From: Nocardia sp. SYP-A9097
GTDB taxonomy: Bacteria; Actinomycetota; Actinomycetes; Mycobacteriales; Mycobacteriaceae
Reading direction: 5' to 3'
NCBI RefSeq assembly: GCF_009649815.1
Contig: NZ_WJIC01000011.1
Span: 124,001 to 188,000 of the forward strand
Length of the DNA stretch: 64,000 bases
The notes under the pieces: generated by a model
What the model was told of the DNA's origin: nothing
What the model saw: only the letters and a program-made list of their open reading frames with translations
Database searches by the model: none
Shown: positions 1 through 10,459 of the stretch, one piece after another
Numbering within the stretch: the stretch's first letter is position 1
How the letters are laid out: every line of letters starts with the position of its first letter
Program-made: the position numbers and the translations under genes

Positions 1-1044
1 ATGAGGTGTCTCGTGCATGCCCGATCAGCCGTTCTGCTGCGCACCGTCGCGGTGCTGCTCGGCGGCAGTCTGCTCCTCGGCGCCACCGCCTGCACCGGCA
101 CCACCGGCCCCACGGTCGCGGGGCAACAGGGACCCGCCACCGCCACCGTGGGCGATGCCGACCCGGTGCCGATCGGACCCGAACCCACCCCGGCCCTGCC
201 GGTCACCGTGCACAACTACGACGGCGGCGAGGTGACGGTCACCGACGCCGGCCGCATCATCGCCGTCGACCGCTCGGGCACATTCGCCCAGACCGTGTAC
301 GCGCTCGGCCTGGGCTCGAAACTGGTGGGGCGCTCCACCTCCGCCGCGTTCCCCGCGGTCGAGGATGTACCCAACGTTGCCGGTGGTTCGGGCAGCATGA
401 GCGTGGAAGCCATTGCCGCACTGCGGCCTTCGGTGCTGCTCACCGACAGCACCAGCGCCACACCGGTGATGCGGGACCAGTTGAAGGCCCTGGGAATCCC
501 TACGGTCTACCTCGATCCCGCGCGCACCATCGACGGTGTGGGACCGCAAATCGAAGCGGTCGCCAACGCCCTCGGTGTGCCCGAGGCGGGAAAGAAGCTC
601 GCCCAGCGCACCAAGGACGAGATCGCCGCGGCCACCGCGACGGTGCCCGCGCAGGATCCCAAACTGCGGATCGCGTTCCTGTACCTGCGCAGCACCGCCA
701 TCACCATGATCGCCGGACCGGGCTCGGGCGCGGACTCGCTCATCGCGGCCCTGGGCGCGACCGACGCCGGCACCGCGTCGGGGGTGAAGGAGCCGTTCAT
801 TCCGATCACCAGCGAAGCGCTCATCGCGGCCGCGCCCGACGTGCTGCTGGTCATGTCCGACGGCCTGTCCTCGGTCGGCGGCGTCGACGGCCTGGCCAAG
901 ATTCCCGGCATCGCCCAGACTCCCGGCGGTAAGAACAAGCGCGTGGTCGATATGTCCGACGCTGTCGTATTGAGCTTCGGCCCCAATACCGGTCGTGTCG
1001 TGGCCGCCCTGGCAAAGGCCATCTACGGCAATCCGACGGCATGA
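1..1044 (+). CDS. hmuT: Heme ABC transporter substrate-binding lipoprotein (HmuT-like)
   Basis: A 347-residue exported lipoprotein that should bind heme outside the membrane and deliver it to the permease encoded next. A signal peptide ends in the lipobox LLLGATAC, with Cys31 as the lipidated residue. A low-complexity linker follows, then a periplasmic-binding-protein fold of the BtuF/HmuT class (about residues 65-345). The family is recognised from GRIIAVDRSGTFAQTVYALG and the FLYLRSTAITMIAGPGSG segment. Its stop overlaps the permease start by four bases (ATGA), so the two are translationally coupled. The ATG lies at the first base of the window, so an upstream start or promoter cannot be judged. 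A siderophore-binding protein is the alternative, but the order substrate-binding protein, FecCD permease, ATPase fits heme uptake best. Confidence 0.85.
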   Translation: MRCLVHARSAVLLRTVAVLLGGSLLLGATACTGTTGPTVAGQQGPATATVGDADPVPIGPEPTPALPVTVHNYDGGEVTVTDAGRIIAVDRSGTFAQTVYALGLGSKLVGRSTSAAFPAVEDVPNVAGGSGSMSVEAIAALRPSVLLTDSTSATPVMRDQLKALGIPTVYLDPARTIDGVGPQIEAVANALGVPEAGKKLAQRTKDEIAAATATVPAQDPKLRIAFLYLRSTAITMIAGPGSGADSLIAALGATDAGTASGVKEPFIPITSEALIAAAPDVLLVMSDGLSSVGGVDGLAKIPGIAQTPGGKNKRVVDMSDAVVLSFGPNTGRVVAALAKAIYGNPTA

Positions 1045-2407
1045 CCGACACACCCCCTCCGCACCGCCTGGACCCGCAGGATTCGACCGTGCCCCCAGCG
1101 AATTCCCCCGCCCCACCGGATGCCCCGGCGGCGCACCGGGGTTCGCCCGATCCGGCCGTCGGTACGAAGAACGCGGCCGCAGCGGGATCGGACGGCGACC
1201 GGCGTTCGCCGGGTACGGAATCGGTCGCGGCGGTGCGGAACGGCGACAGCCCTTCGACGAGTAGGGATTCGACCACACCCGATGCGGCTGTGCAGTCTGT
1301 GCCGCAATCGGCGGATTTGACCGCCGCGGTGGATTCGATTGCGGTGCACGGCAAGCCGGTGACCGGGCGCAGCGGTTCACGCTCGCGCACCACGCTCATC
1401 TTCGCCGGGGCCCTGCTGGCGCTCATCGCGCTCGCGCTGATCTCGGCGGCCGTGGGGCAGGTGCCGACCACCCCACTCGAGGTGGCGGGCAGCGTCTTTC
1501 ACCGGATCGGACTCGACTGGGGGCCGATGCCCGCACACCCCGCCGGCGATGTGACGTTGTGGGAGGTGCGATTCCCGCGCGTGGTCATGGCCATGCTCGT
1601 GGGTGCCGCACTGGCGACAGCGGGTGCGTTGTTGCAGGGCGTGTTCGCCAATCCTCTTGCCGAGCCCGGAGTGATCGGTGTCTCGGCCGGAGCGGCGGTC
1701 GGCGCGGGCACGGTCATCGTGGTCGGCGGGACCTTCGTGGCGTCCTGGTCGGTCGCTGCCGGAGCGTTCGTGGCCGGACTGCTGACCACCCTGCTGGTGT
1801 ACGTGCTCTCGCGCTCCAACGGCCGCACCGAAGTGGTGACGCTCGTGCTGACCGGTGTGGCCATCAACGCCTTTGCGGGCGGACTGATTTCATTCCTGCT
1901 GTTCAGTGCCTCCCCGGCCGCACGCGATCAGATCGTGTTCTGGCAGATGGGCAGCCTCAACGGAGCGACCTGGCAGTCCGTCGGGGTGGTCGCGCCACTG
2001 ACCGCGCTCGGTGTGGTTGCCGCGATACTCATGGCCCCGCGTTTGGACCTGCTCGCGCTCGGTGAATCCGCGGCCCGGCACCTGGGTGTGGATGTGGAAC
2101 GCCTGCGCCGCAATGTGATCGTCGTGGTCGCCGTCCTGGCCACCGCCGGTGTCGCGTTCACCGGCATCATCTTGTTCGTGGGTTTGATCGTGCCGCACCT
2201 GGTCCGCATGATGGTCGGCCCCGGCCACCGCATCCTGATCCCGCTCTCGGCGATCGTCGGCTCGGTCGTGCTGGTCGCCGCCGATATCGGTGCCCGCGCC
2301 CTGGTCCACAATGCCGACCTGCCACTGGGCATGCTCACCTCCCTGGTGGGCGGACCCTTCTTCTTCTGGCTGCTGCGGCGCACCCGCGCCCGTTCGGGAG
2401 GCTGGGC

Positions 2408-2411
<4 letters not shown>
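1041..2411 (+). CDS. hmuU: Heme ABC transporter permease (FecCD family, HmuU-like)
   Basis: A 456-residue inner-membrane permease of the FecCD family. The transmembrane part begins near residue 116 and runs to the end, with many hydrophobic helices and the conserved stretch GALLQGVFANPLAEPGVIG. The first 115 residues are Pro/Ala/Ser-rich and look disordered; typical members are about 340-350 residues and lack this extension. It overlaps hmuT upstream (ATGA) and hmuV downstream (GTGA) by four bases each, which indicates one coupled transport operon. The start is set by the ATGA overlap; an internal start just before the first helix cannot be excluded from sequence alone. Confidence 0.85.
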
Positions 2412-3259
<848 letters not shown>

Positions 3260-3310
3260 TCGGCGTACGCTCGGCCGACCAGGCATTTCCCATCGCCGAG
3301 AGATGAATTC

Positions 3311-4117
3311 ATGGCCACTGACAGTGTGTTCACGGGCGAGGTGGCGAAGTTCTACGAAACCTATATGGTGCCGCTGATCTTCGAGCCGTATGCGCCGGTC
3401 ATGGTTCGGCAGGTGAGGTCGCCGGAGATATCCGAGGTGCTGGAAATCGCGGCGGGAACGGGCGTGCTGACCCGCGCCCTGGCGGACCGATTGCACGAGC
3501 GGGCCTCCATTGTGGCGACCGATCTCAATCAGGCGATGCTCGACCAGGCTGCCGCGATCGGCACGGCCAGACCGGTCCGATGGCGGCAGGCGGATGCGAT
3601 GCGGCTACCGTTCGCGGACGCGAGTTTCGATGTGGTCCTGTGTCAATTCGGTGCGATGTTCTTCCCCGACAAGGTGATTGCGTTCGCCGAAGCCCGGCGT
3701 GTACTGCGGCCCGGCGGGCAGTTCGTCTTCAGCACCTGGGATTCGATCGCGGAGAACGAATTCGCCGATACGGTGACCACCGCCCTGGGGGAGATGTTCC
3801 CGGCGGATCCGCCACGCTTTCTGGCACGCACCCCGCACGGCTACCACGAACCCGCGGCGATCACCGCCGATCTGGTTGCGGCGGGCTTCGGCACCCCACC
3901 GCGGATCAGCACCGTGACCGCCCGCAGCCGGGCGCACTCACCACACATACCGGCCATCGCCTATTGCCACGGCACCCCGCTACGCGATGAAATCGAAGCC
4001 CGAGGCGATCTCGACGCGGCGACCGCGGTCGCGGAACAGGCTCTGGCGCAACAGTTCGGCAGTGGCGCGGTGGACGGGAAGATCCAGGCGCATATCGTCA
4101 CGGTCGTGAATCGCTAG
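3311..4117 (+). CDS. Class I SAM-dependent methyltransferase
   Basis: A 268-residue methyltransferase of the UbiE/Methyltransf_11 type. The SAM-binding glycine motif is VLEIAAGTGVLTRAL at residues 43-57, followed by an acidic strand end (IVATDLN) and the post-I motifs VRWRQADAMRLPFADASFDVV and VLCQFGAMFF. No substrate can be inferred. It converges with the YrdB-like gene: both stop codons share the palindromic CTAG at 4114-4117. It is transcribed in the same direction as the heme transporter but separated from it by 51 bases, so it may or may not be co-transcribed. Confidence 0.8.
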   Translation: MATDSVFTGEVAKFYETYMVPLIFEPYAPVMVRQVRSPEISEVLEIAAGTGVLTRALADRLHERASIVATDLNQAMLDQAAAIGTARPVRWRQADAMRLPFADASFDVVLCQFGAMFFPDKVIAFAEARRVLRPGGQFVFSTWDSIAENEFADTVTTALGEMFPADPPRFLARTPHGYHEPAAITADLVAAGFGTPPRISTVTARSRAHSPHIPAIAYCHGTPLRDEIEARGDLDAATAVAEQALAQQFGSGAVDGKIQAHIVTVVNR

Positions 4118-4503
4118 TCGGTGGTGGCGGGCTCGGGACCGAAGGTCGCCTCGGCCGTGTACACCTGGCCCCACAAGATGCGCAGTCCGGCATTGCCCAG
4201 CCACAACAGGAACAGCCCCAGACCGGCGATCGGATGCCAGGCCGAGCCGAGCAGGATGCTCGCGCCACCGAACCAGATGATCTCGAGGACCGCACGCCTC
4301 CAGCCGCGCAACGGGATTCGCGCGTCGTGGGCGGCACCGAAGACCGCCCACACCGCGACGAAGACCGCGAGCGCGAGGACCGCGGCCAGGATGCGCAGGA
4401 TCAGCGGGGCATCCAGGGACAGGCCCCAGGAGATGGCCGCGCCCAGCACGCACAGCTCGAGCAGGAACATCAGGAGCAGGTTCGCGCCCTTGAGCACAGT
4501 CAC
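4114..4503 (-). CDS. YrdB family (DUF2568) small membrane protein
   Basis: A 129-residue membrane protein with about four hydrophobic helices (for example LLLMFLLELCVLGAAISWG near the N-terminus and AGLGLFLLWLGNAGLRIL near the C-terminus). Its length and helix pattern fit the YrdB/DUF2568 family, whose role is unknown. The GTG start overlaps the stop codon of the upstream MMPL transporter by four bases (GTGA), so the two are coupled. Longer readings of this frame run antisense-like through the MMPL gene and are not supported. Confidence 0.72.
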   Translation of the reverse strand: MTVLKGANLLLMFLLELCVLGAAISWGLSLDAPLILRILAAVLALAVFVAVWAVFGAAHDARIPLRGWRRAVLEIIWFGGASILLGSAWHPIAGLGLFLLWLGNAGLRILWGQVYTAEATFGPEPATTD

Positions 4504-6617
4504 TTCCACACCAATTTCAACACGGCCGGGGTGAGCAGCATGCGGATCACCGTGGCGTCCAACAACAGTGCCGCGATCATGCCGTAGGCGATGTACTTCA
4601 TCAGCACCAGGTCGGAGAATCCGAAGGCGCCTGTCACCACGATGAGAATAGCGGCGGCGGAGGTGATTACGCCGCCCGTGTGCGCGATTCCGTACCGGAT
4701 GGCCTCCTGTGCGGACGCGCCCGCGGCGCGAGCCTCGGACATCCGCGATTGCAGGAACACCTCGTAGTCGGTGGACAGGCCGAACAGGACCGTCACGATC
4801 AACACCAGCACCGCGAACATGAGTGGGCCGGGGGTGAAGTCGAACATGTTCGCGCCGTGGCCCTGGACGAAGATCCAGGTCAGGATGCCCAGGGTCGCGC
4901 CGAGTGAGAGTGCGCTCATGGCAACGGCTTTGACCGCCAGGACCAGGGAGCCGAACGCGGCGTACATCAGGGCCAGCGCGGCGGTGATCAGGATCGCGGC
5001 CAGCAGCGGCAGGCCCTTGATCAAGCCCAGGATGCTGTCGCGTTCGAGCGCGGGCACCCCCGCCACCATGACCCGCACCCCGGGCGGTTGCTCGATCCCG
5101 CGCAACGCGGACATGACGGTGTCGGCGTCGCGTTTGTCGACCAGGCCACTGCCCAGTACCGTCACCGCGTCCTTGGTGGGTGCGACCGGATCGAACGGCC
5201 CGGTCATATGGGTCGCGCTCACCTGATTGGCTGCATAGCGAATATCGCTGAGCTGCTGCGGATTCGCGCCCACCACCACCAGTTTGAGTGGTTCGGTGCG
5301 GAATTGCGGGAACAGGCGGTCGAAGTCCTGCTGGGCCACGCGCGCCGGATTGCCCGAGGCCAGATAGCGCTCGGACAGCCCGCCGAATTCGATACTGCGG
5401 AACGGCAGGATCAACGCCAGCAGCATCAGCACGATCGGGGTGATCACCAGCCACGGTTTGCGCATGGCGAAAAGCGCCAGCCGGGAGAAGAATCCGGCAT
5501 CGATCTGCTCGGCGGTGCGGATACTGGCCAGGCGATGCCAACCCCACAGGTCGATACGACGGCCGACAATGCTCAACGTGGCGGGCAGCGCGGTCACCGA
5601 CAGCACCGCCGCCAACAGCACCGAACTGATACCGCCCAGGGGCACCGACCGCAGGACGCCATTGGGGTAGATGAACAGCGCGCCCAGGCTCACCGCGATG
5701 ATCGCCGCCGAGAACAGTACGGTCCGCCCGGCGGTGGCCACGGTGCGCGCGGTGGCCTCCTCCACGGTGCGCCCGGCCGCGAGCTCTTCGCGGAACCGGG
5801 TCACCGCGAACAAGCCGTAGTCGATGGCCAGGCCCAAACTCACCAAAGTCACTACGGCGGAGGCGAATACGTTCACCTGGAGATGATCGGTGAGTATGCG
5901 CATGATGCCCTGCGTGCCCAGGATCGTCATCCCGCCGATCAGCACCGGCAGCAGCGCGCCGACAATGCCGCCGAATACGAAGTACAGCAGAATCGCCACG
6001 ATCGGCAGTGCGATCAACTCCGCGCGGTGGATGTCGTTCTGCATACCGGTGTTGATGCCCTCGACCACCGGCTGCATGCCCGCCAATTGCACGGTGGTCC
6101 CGCCCGGCCCGGAACCCGGTGCGCCGGCATGGAATTCGTTCTTGACGGCCATGTAATTGTTCACCGTGTCGGTGCCGCCGCCGCCACGTAATCCGATACT
6201 GGCGAAGGCGTGCGTGCGCGAGGAGTCGGCGAACTGGCCCATGAGCGCGCCGTCCCAATACGAGTCGATCTTGAGGATCTGCGCGGAGTGACTGTCGCGC
6301 AACCGATTCAACTCCGCCACGACCGCGGTACGCACCGGTTCGTCATCGAGGGTGTGCCCCGCGGGGGCGGTGTAGAGCACGATCAGATCGCTGTCGGTAT
6401 CGCGCCCGAAGGTGGAGTCGGCGAGTTCGGATGCGGCCACCGATTCGCTGGACTCGTCGAACCAGCCCTCCTGGGTCAGATGATCGCCCAGATCGCGCCC
6501 GTAGAATCCAGAGGCCAGAACCACCAGGGCGAAGAGCCCGAAAACCAGGTACCGGTGGCGGTGGATGAAACGTCCCCACCGCATCGAACGTGCACTGTGC
6601 GAGCGGGTTTCGAGCAT
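4500..6617 (-). CDS. MMPL/RND-type membrane transporter
   Basis: A 705-residue RND permease of the MMPL family, which in mycolata usually export lipids or other hydrophobic compounds. There are two repeats of one helix, an exported loop and five helices. Each repeat carries the Asp-Tyr proton-relay motif: GLAIDYGLF in the first half and GLSTDYEVFL in the second. The chosen ATG at 6617 overlaps the stop of the upstream lipoprotein by one base (TGATG), and an in-frame ATG 16 codons earlier would lie inside that gene. The order lipoprotein, MMPL, YrdB suggests a single operon. The C-terminus is short, without the long tail of MmpL3. Confidence 0.88.
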   Translation of the reverse strand: MLETRSHSARSMRWGRFIHRHRYLVFGLFALVVLASGFYGRDLGDHLTQEGWFDESSESVAASELADSTFGRDTDSDLIVLYTAPAGHTLDDEPVRTAVVAELNRLRDSHSAQILKIDSYWDGALMGQFADSSRTHAFASIGLRGGGGTDTVNNYMAVKNEFHAGAPGSGPGGTTVQLAGMQPVVEGINTGMQNDIHRAELIALPIVAILLYFVFGGIVGALLPVLIGGMTILGTQGIMRILTDHLQVNVFASAVVTLVSLGLAIDYGLFAVTRFREELAAGRTVEEATARTVATAGRTVLFSAAIIAVSLGALFIYPNGVLRSVPLGGISSVLLAAVLSVTALPATLSIVGRRIDLWGWHRLASIRTAEQIDAGFFSRLALFAMRKPWLVITPIVLMLLALILPFRSIEFGGLSERYLASGNPARVAQQDFDRLFPQFRTEPLKLVVVGANPQQLSDIRYAANQVSATHMTGPFDPVAPTKDAVTVLGSGLVDKRDADTVMSALRGIEQPPGVRVMVAGVPALERDSILGLIKGLPLLAAILITAALALMYAAFGSLVLAVKAVAMSALSLGATLGILTWIFVQGHGANMFDFTPGPLMFAVLVLIVTVLFGLSTDYEVFLQSRMSEARAAGASAQEAIRYGIAHTGGVITSAAAILIVVTGAFGFSDLVLMKYIAYGMIAALLLDATVIRMLLTPAVLKLVWK

Positions 6618-7162
6618 CAGCCGCAGGCCGGGGTGCGGTAGTCGGCCGACCGCAGAATCCCGCACAGATCGGTGCGGGAGATCTTCCAGCGCCCGTCCTT
6701 GTTCACGAAATGCACCACCGTAGTGCGCACATTGCTGCCGGTGCCGTCCTTGTCCAGGCTCAGCGTCGCGGTCAGCGTGCCGTCGTGATTGTCGAAAACG
6801 GGATCCTTGACCCCGTAGACGGCGCGCGGATTGTCCTGCAGCGCCTTGTACATGTCCGGAATGGCGTCCTTGAACGCCTCCCCGTCCTCGATGAGCGCGG
6901 TGCGATCGGCATCGGGCAGATTCGGATCCAGCGCCGACTTGATCTGCGCGTCCAACTCCGCCGCGGTCGGCAACGGCGGCCGATTCGCCACCGACGCGGC
7001 GGCGGCCTGCGAGGAGGAGCTCAGCGCGGCATACGCCGAGGAGCGTGCCGCGGCCACCGACGCCTCGTCATCGGAGCCACCGCAACCACTCACGGCGACG
7101 CCCAGGACGGCGAGAATCAGTGCTGCGGCGGCCGGTCGTCGAAAAGCCATCAACTTCCTCAT
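6617..7162 (-). CDS. Predicted lipoprotein, MMPL-operon partner
   Basis: A 181-residue exported protein with a signal peptide and lipobox AVSGC (lipidated Cys at about residue 27). The mature part has a helical, Ala/Ser-rich region and then a compact alpha/beta portion rich in polar strands (VFDNHDGTLTATLSLDKDG), ending in RTDLCGILRS with two further Cys. The size and small beta-rich C-terminal domain resemble NTF2-like accessory lipoproteins of actinobacteria, but no family can be named with confidence. It is directly coupled to the MMPL transporter, so a role as an extracytoplasmic accessory to that pump is the simplest inference. Confidence 0.65.
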   Translation of the reverse strand: MRKLMAFRRPAAAALILAVLGVAVSGCGGSDDEASVAAARSSAYAALSSSSQAAAASVANRPPLPTAAELDAQIKSALDPNLPDADRTALIEDGEAFKDAIPDMYKALQDNPRAVYGVKDPVFDNHDGTLTATLSLDKDGTGSNVRTTVVHFVNKDGRWKISRTDLCGILRSADYRTPACG

Positions 7163-7324
7163 GCTCGAACTGCGGGTGCTTGCCCACAGTCAATCATGCG
7201 CACGCCGCGAACCTGACTGGTGAGTCACATACGCGAGTGCGGGTGTCGGCCGTCATGCGCCGCGCACCGGCGCCGGTGCCGGCCCGCGGTCGGACTCGCA
7301 CCGCGCACATCCACCGTGCCGTGG

Positions 7325-7696
7325 TCACATGCCTTCGATGACCGCGCTCAGGCGGCCCAATAGTGCTCGTACCGTCGTGGCCTCGCGGGGCTGAGCCGCG
7401 GGCACCGGCACCGCTTCGGGGATGAGATCGCGGACCAGGGCGATAATGCTGCGCTCGTCGTCGAGATCGATATCGGTGACCCGGGCCTCGGCCACAGCCA
7501 CCACATCCTCGGTGGCGGGGACCTCGGTCTCGAGGTCGGGACGGTAGATCTCCAGGGTCAGCGTGGCCCGCACCGTCCGGAAGGCGAAGGAGCGCCCGTC
7601 CCCGGTGACACCGAAACCGTGAGCGTAACGGCCCACGGTGACATCCTCGACGGTGAAACCGGGCATCGCGAAGCCCGATGTGTGGTCGGTTACCAA
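7325..7696 (-). CDS. Hypothetical protein, 123 residues
   Basis: Not recognised. It is a soluble protein with many beta-type segments (RSFAFRTVRATLTLEIYRPD) and an acidic middle (EARVTDIDLDDERSI). It has no signal peptide or membrane helix. The start is a TTG at 7694-7696 preceded by AGGGAGA at a normal distance, which is better than any internal ATG. It stands alone between the lipoprotein gene and the divergent lppL-like gene. Confidence 0.55.
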   Translation of the reverse strand: MVTDHTSGFAMPGFTVEDVTVGRYAHGFGVTGDGRSFAFRTVRATLTLEIYRPDLETEVPATEDVVAVAEARVTDIDLDDERSIIALVRDLIPEAVPVPAAQPREATTVRALLGRLSAVIEGM

Positions 7697-7942
7697 CGAA
7701 TCTCCCTGTCAGCGCCCACTATTTACATTCCACGGTAACCGTTGCCCCCGACAACCCCGCCGAAACCCCATGTCACGTCATGAAACTCACCGCGGGTTCC
7801 CGGCGCGCCGCGAAACCCGTCCCGGCGCACTAGCGCATCACGGCGCGCCGGAAGCAAGACCCCGCCCACCGGGCGTGGTCGGGCAGCATGGTCAGATTAG
7901 GGAGCACGCATAGATTTGTCGGTCAGGTAAGGAGTTCGCTGC

Positions 7943-8950
7943 ATGCGCCGTCGCGGCTGGATCCGGTCGGCCCTCGCGGGTGCGGCCGTGCTGACGTTGC
8001 TGGCCGGATGCTCCTCCGGCGAGGGCGGTGGGGACAAACCGACCATCGCAGCCGCCACGCCCGCCGCCGCACCCGCGGTCACCGGCACCCCGACCGGGGA
8101 GGTGCGGGCGTTCGCCGCGATCGGCGCGCTGCTGGCCGAACCGTCCACCGGTGTACTGGCCGTGCTCACCGATTCTGGTAAGACCCTGCAGCTGATCGAC
8201 AAGAACGGCACCCGCAAGGTGGAGTTGCCCGGTGTCGCCGCCTCGCTCGCCGCGGGTAAGCCCGGCGAGATCCTGATCGCGGTGCCCGGCAAGGTCATTC
8301 GTCTCGACGCCGCCACCGGCAAGGTGAGCGAGGTCGCCGTCGACGGTGATGTGCGCTCGGCCGCCCTGCGCGCCGACGGTGACCTCGTCGCCGGCCTGGC
8401 CACCGGCAAGGTGCTCATCCTGGCCCCCGATGGTGCTGTGCGCGAAAGCATTTCGGGCCTGGTCTCGGCCGATGCCATCGACACCAGCACCGATACCGTG
8501 GTCGTCCTGGACCGCCGCCAGACCGCGCTCACCGAGCTGAACCTGCCCGATGAGCGCCTGGGCCTGACCCTGCGCACCGGTGACGGCGCGGCGAATATGA
8601 TCGGCGATCACTTCGGCCGGCGCATCGTCACCGACACCGCCGGTAACGAACTCCTCGTCTACACGGCCGATCCTTTGGTCCTGCGCCAGCGTTTCCCGGT
8701 AGGCTCTTCGCCCTACGCACTCGCCTACGATCAACGGTCCGAGACCGTGTGGGTGACGCTGACAGGCAGTAACGAAGTCGTCGGCTACGACCTGTCGACG
8801 GGTATACCGGTAGAGGTGGGGCGCTACCCGACGGTGCGCCAGCCCGATTCGGTCACCGTCGACGCTCGCTCCGGTGATCTGTTCGTGGGATCCGCGACCG
8901 GTGACGGTCTGCAGCGGATCACCGCGGACCAGCGGAAGAGAGGGCAGTGA
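7943..8950 (+). CDS. lppL: LppL-like lipoprotein with beta-propeller repeats
   Basis: A 335-residue lipoprotein: signal peptide, lipobox LTLLAGC, then a low-complexity linker and a series of YncE/NHL-like beta-propeller blades (repeated patterns such as GKVIRLDAATGKVSEVAVDG and SETVWVTLTGSNEVVGYDLS). Such propellers usually act as extracellular scaffolds; no active site is visible. A gene for a lipoprotein of this type (lppL, Rv2138) precedes pyrD in M. tuberculosis, and the same order is seen here, which supports the symbol. Its stop overlaps the next gene, giving a three-gene run with DUF5703 and pyrD. Confidence 0.72.
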   Translation: MRRRGWIRSALAGAAVLTLLAGCSSGEGGGDKPTIAAATPAAAPAVTGTPTGEVRAFAAIGALLAEPSTGVLAVLTDSGKTLQLIDKNGTRKVELPGVAASLAAGKPGEILIAVPGKVIRLDAATGKVSEVAVDGDVRSAALRADGDLVAGLATGKVLILAPDGAVRESISGLVSADAIDTSTDTVVVLDRRQTALTELNLPDERLGLTLRTGDGAANMIGDHFGRRIVTDTAGNELLVYTADPLVLRQRFPVGSSPYALAYDQRSETVWVTLTGSNEVVGYDLSTGIPVEVGRYPTVRQPDSVTVDARSGDLFVGSATGDGLQRITADQRKRGQ

Positions 8951-9213
8951 TGGCTCGGGCCTCACAATCGGCGCGGCATTCGCGCGCACTACCGGCCGGC
9001 TGGGAGGAGACCAGTGACGAGTACGAATACGTGCCGTTGCGACTACCTCCCGAGATGAATCGCGTGACCGCCTCCATGCGCCTGGCCATTCAGGCCGAAT
9101 TCGGTGGCTGGGAGCTGTCGCGGGTGCGTGCCTACACCGACGGCAGTCGTCGCGTGCTGTTGCGCCGCCGCAAGAGTTCCCTGCTATCCCCGACACCCGA
9201 GGCGGTGATGTAA
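8947..9213 (+). CDS. DUF5703 family protein
   Basis: An 88-residue basic cytoplasmic protein, recognised by LPAGWEETSDEYEYVPLRLP and the Arg-rich C-terminus RRVLLRRRK. The function of the family is unknown; it is a common small actinobacterial protein beside pyrD. Two starts are possible: GTG at 8947 or ATG at 8950. Both overlap the stop codon of the preceding lipoprotein gene, so coupling is expected. The pyrD start follows six bases after its stop. Confidence 0.7.
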   Translation: MMARASQSARHSRALPAGWEETSDEYEYVPLRLPPEMNRVTASMRLAIQAEFGGWELSRVRAYTDGSRRVLLRRRKSSLLSPTPEAVM

Positions 9214-9218
9214 CCCGC

Positions 9219-10325
9219 ATGTCCCACTCGACCCCAGCCGAGCGCCTGTATGGGCTGCTGTTGAAGGTGATGTTCCTGCTCCCGCCGGAACGCATCCACC
9301 ACCTCGCCTTCGGCGCGATGAAACTGGCCACCCGGTTCGCACCGGGCCGCTGGCTCACCTCGAAACTGCTTGTCGCACATGATCCGGTGCTGGCCTCCCG
9401 CGTGTTCGGGGTCGACTTCCCGACCCCGCTGGGGCTGGCCGCCGGATTCGACAAGAACGCCGAGGGCGCCGAGGCATGGGGTCCGCTGGGCTTCGGGTAC
9501 GCCGAGATCGGCACCGTCACCGCGCAGGCGCAGCCCGGTAACCCCGCACCGCGACTGTTCCGGTTGCCCGCGGACCGGGCGCTGATCAATCGGATGGGCT
9601 TCAACAATCACGGTGCGGCGCAGGCGGCCTCGCATCTGTCACGCCGGCGCGCCGGGGGGATTCCCATCGGCGCCAATATCGGCAAGACCAAGGTGGTCGA
9701 GGCCGCGGACGCCGCCTCGGACTACGCGACCAGCGCCAAACTGCTCGGCCCGCTCGCGGATTTCGTTGTGGTGAACGTGAGTTCGCCCAATACGCCCGGA
9801 CTGCGGGATCTGCAGGCCGTCGCCTCGCTGCGCCCGCTGCTGCAGGCGGTCCTGGATACGGTGTCGGTGCCGGTGCTGGTCAAGATCGCCCCCGACCTGT
9901 CGGACGAGGACATCGACGCGGTCGCCGATCTGGCGGTGGAATTGGGGCTGGCCGGAATCGTGGCCACCAACACCACGATTCGGCGCGACGGGCTCAACAC
10001 CCCGGCCGAGGAAGTGGCCGCGCTCGGTGCGGGCGGGCTGTCCGGGCCGCCGGTGGCCGATCGTTCCCTCGAGGTGCTGCGCCGGTTGTACGCGCGCGTC
10101 GGTGATCAGCTGGTGCTGATCTCGGTCGGCGGTATCGAGACCGCCGAGCAGGCGTGGGAGCGGATTCTCGCCGGAGCCGCACTGCTGCAGGGGTTCACCG
10201 GATTCATCTACGGTGGGCCGTTCTGGGCCCGGCGTATTCACCGCGGCCTGGCGGTCGAACTGCGGGCGCACGGCTACTCGAGTCTGAGTGAGGCCGTGGG
10301 CGCGGGGCACACCACCCGCGCCTGA
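9219..10325 (+). CDS. pyrD: Dihydroorotate dehydrogenase (quinone), class 2
   Basis: A 368-residue flavoenzyme that oxidises dihydroorotate to orotate with membrane quinone in pyrimidine synthesis. The N-terminal 40 residues form the amphipathic membrane-association helices typical of class 2. The FMN barrel follows: GFDKNAEGAEAWGPLGFGYA, NRMGFNNHG, and the catalytic-Ser segment VNVSSPNTPGLRDLQ, then VLVKIAPDLSDEDI and ATNTTIRR. Length and motifs are complete. It is the last gene of the lppL-like/DUF5703/pyrD run. In mycobacteria the next genes are the convergent PEBP-like and M20 peptidase genes; here those lie 9 kb away. Confidence 0.95.
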   Translation: MSHSTPAERLYGLLLKVMFLLPPERIHHLAFGAMKLATRFAPGRWLTSKLLVAHDPVLASRVFGVDFPTPLGLAAGFDKNAEGAEAWGPLGFGYAEIGTVTAQAQPGNPAPRLFRLPADRALINRMGFNNHGAAQAASHLSRRRAGGIPIGANIGKTKVVEAADAASDYATSAKLLGPLADFVVVNVSSPNTPGLRDLQAVASLRPLLQAVLDTVSVPVLVKIAPDLSDEDIDAVADLAVELGLAGIVATNTTIRRDGLNTPAEEVAALGAGGLSGPPVADRSLEVLRRLYARVGDQLVLISVGGIETAEQAWERILAGAALLQGFTGFIYGGPFWARRIHRGLAVELRAHGYSSLSEAVGAGHTTRA

Positions 10326-10459
10326 TATCGGCGATGCGCGGGCGCGATATCGGTTCGGCGGTAAGGCGTTCGCGCTGTCGAGCCGGTAGCCGGGCACGGG
10401 GCCGGCGAGTTCTCGCATCGGATTTGAATATGTGTTCGGTGCAACGGATTTCGGGACCC

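Noticed and set aside
4504..6258. Long minus-strand frame upstream of the YrdB-like start
   Set aside because: Overlaps the MMPL gene in another frame and is Arg/Gly-rich; only the last 129 codons (4114-4503) look like a real protein.
7892..9607. Open frame of 571 codons on the - strand
   Set aside because: Antisense to the lppL-like gene and pyrD; no start signal or domain.
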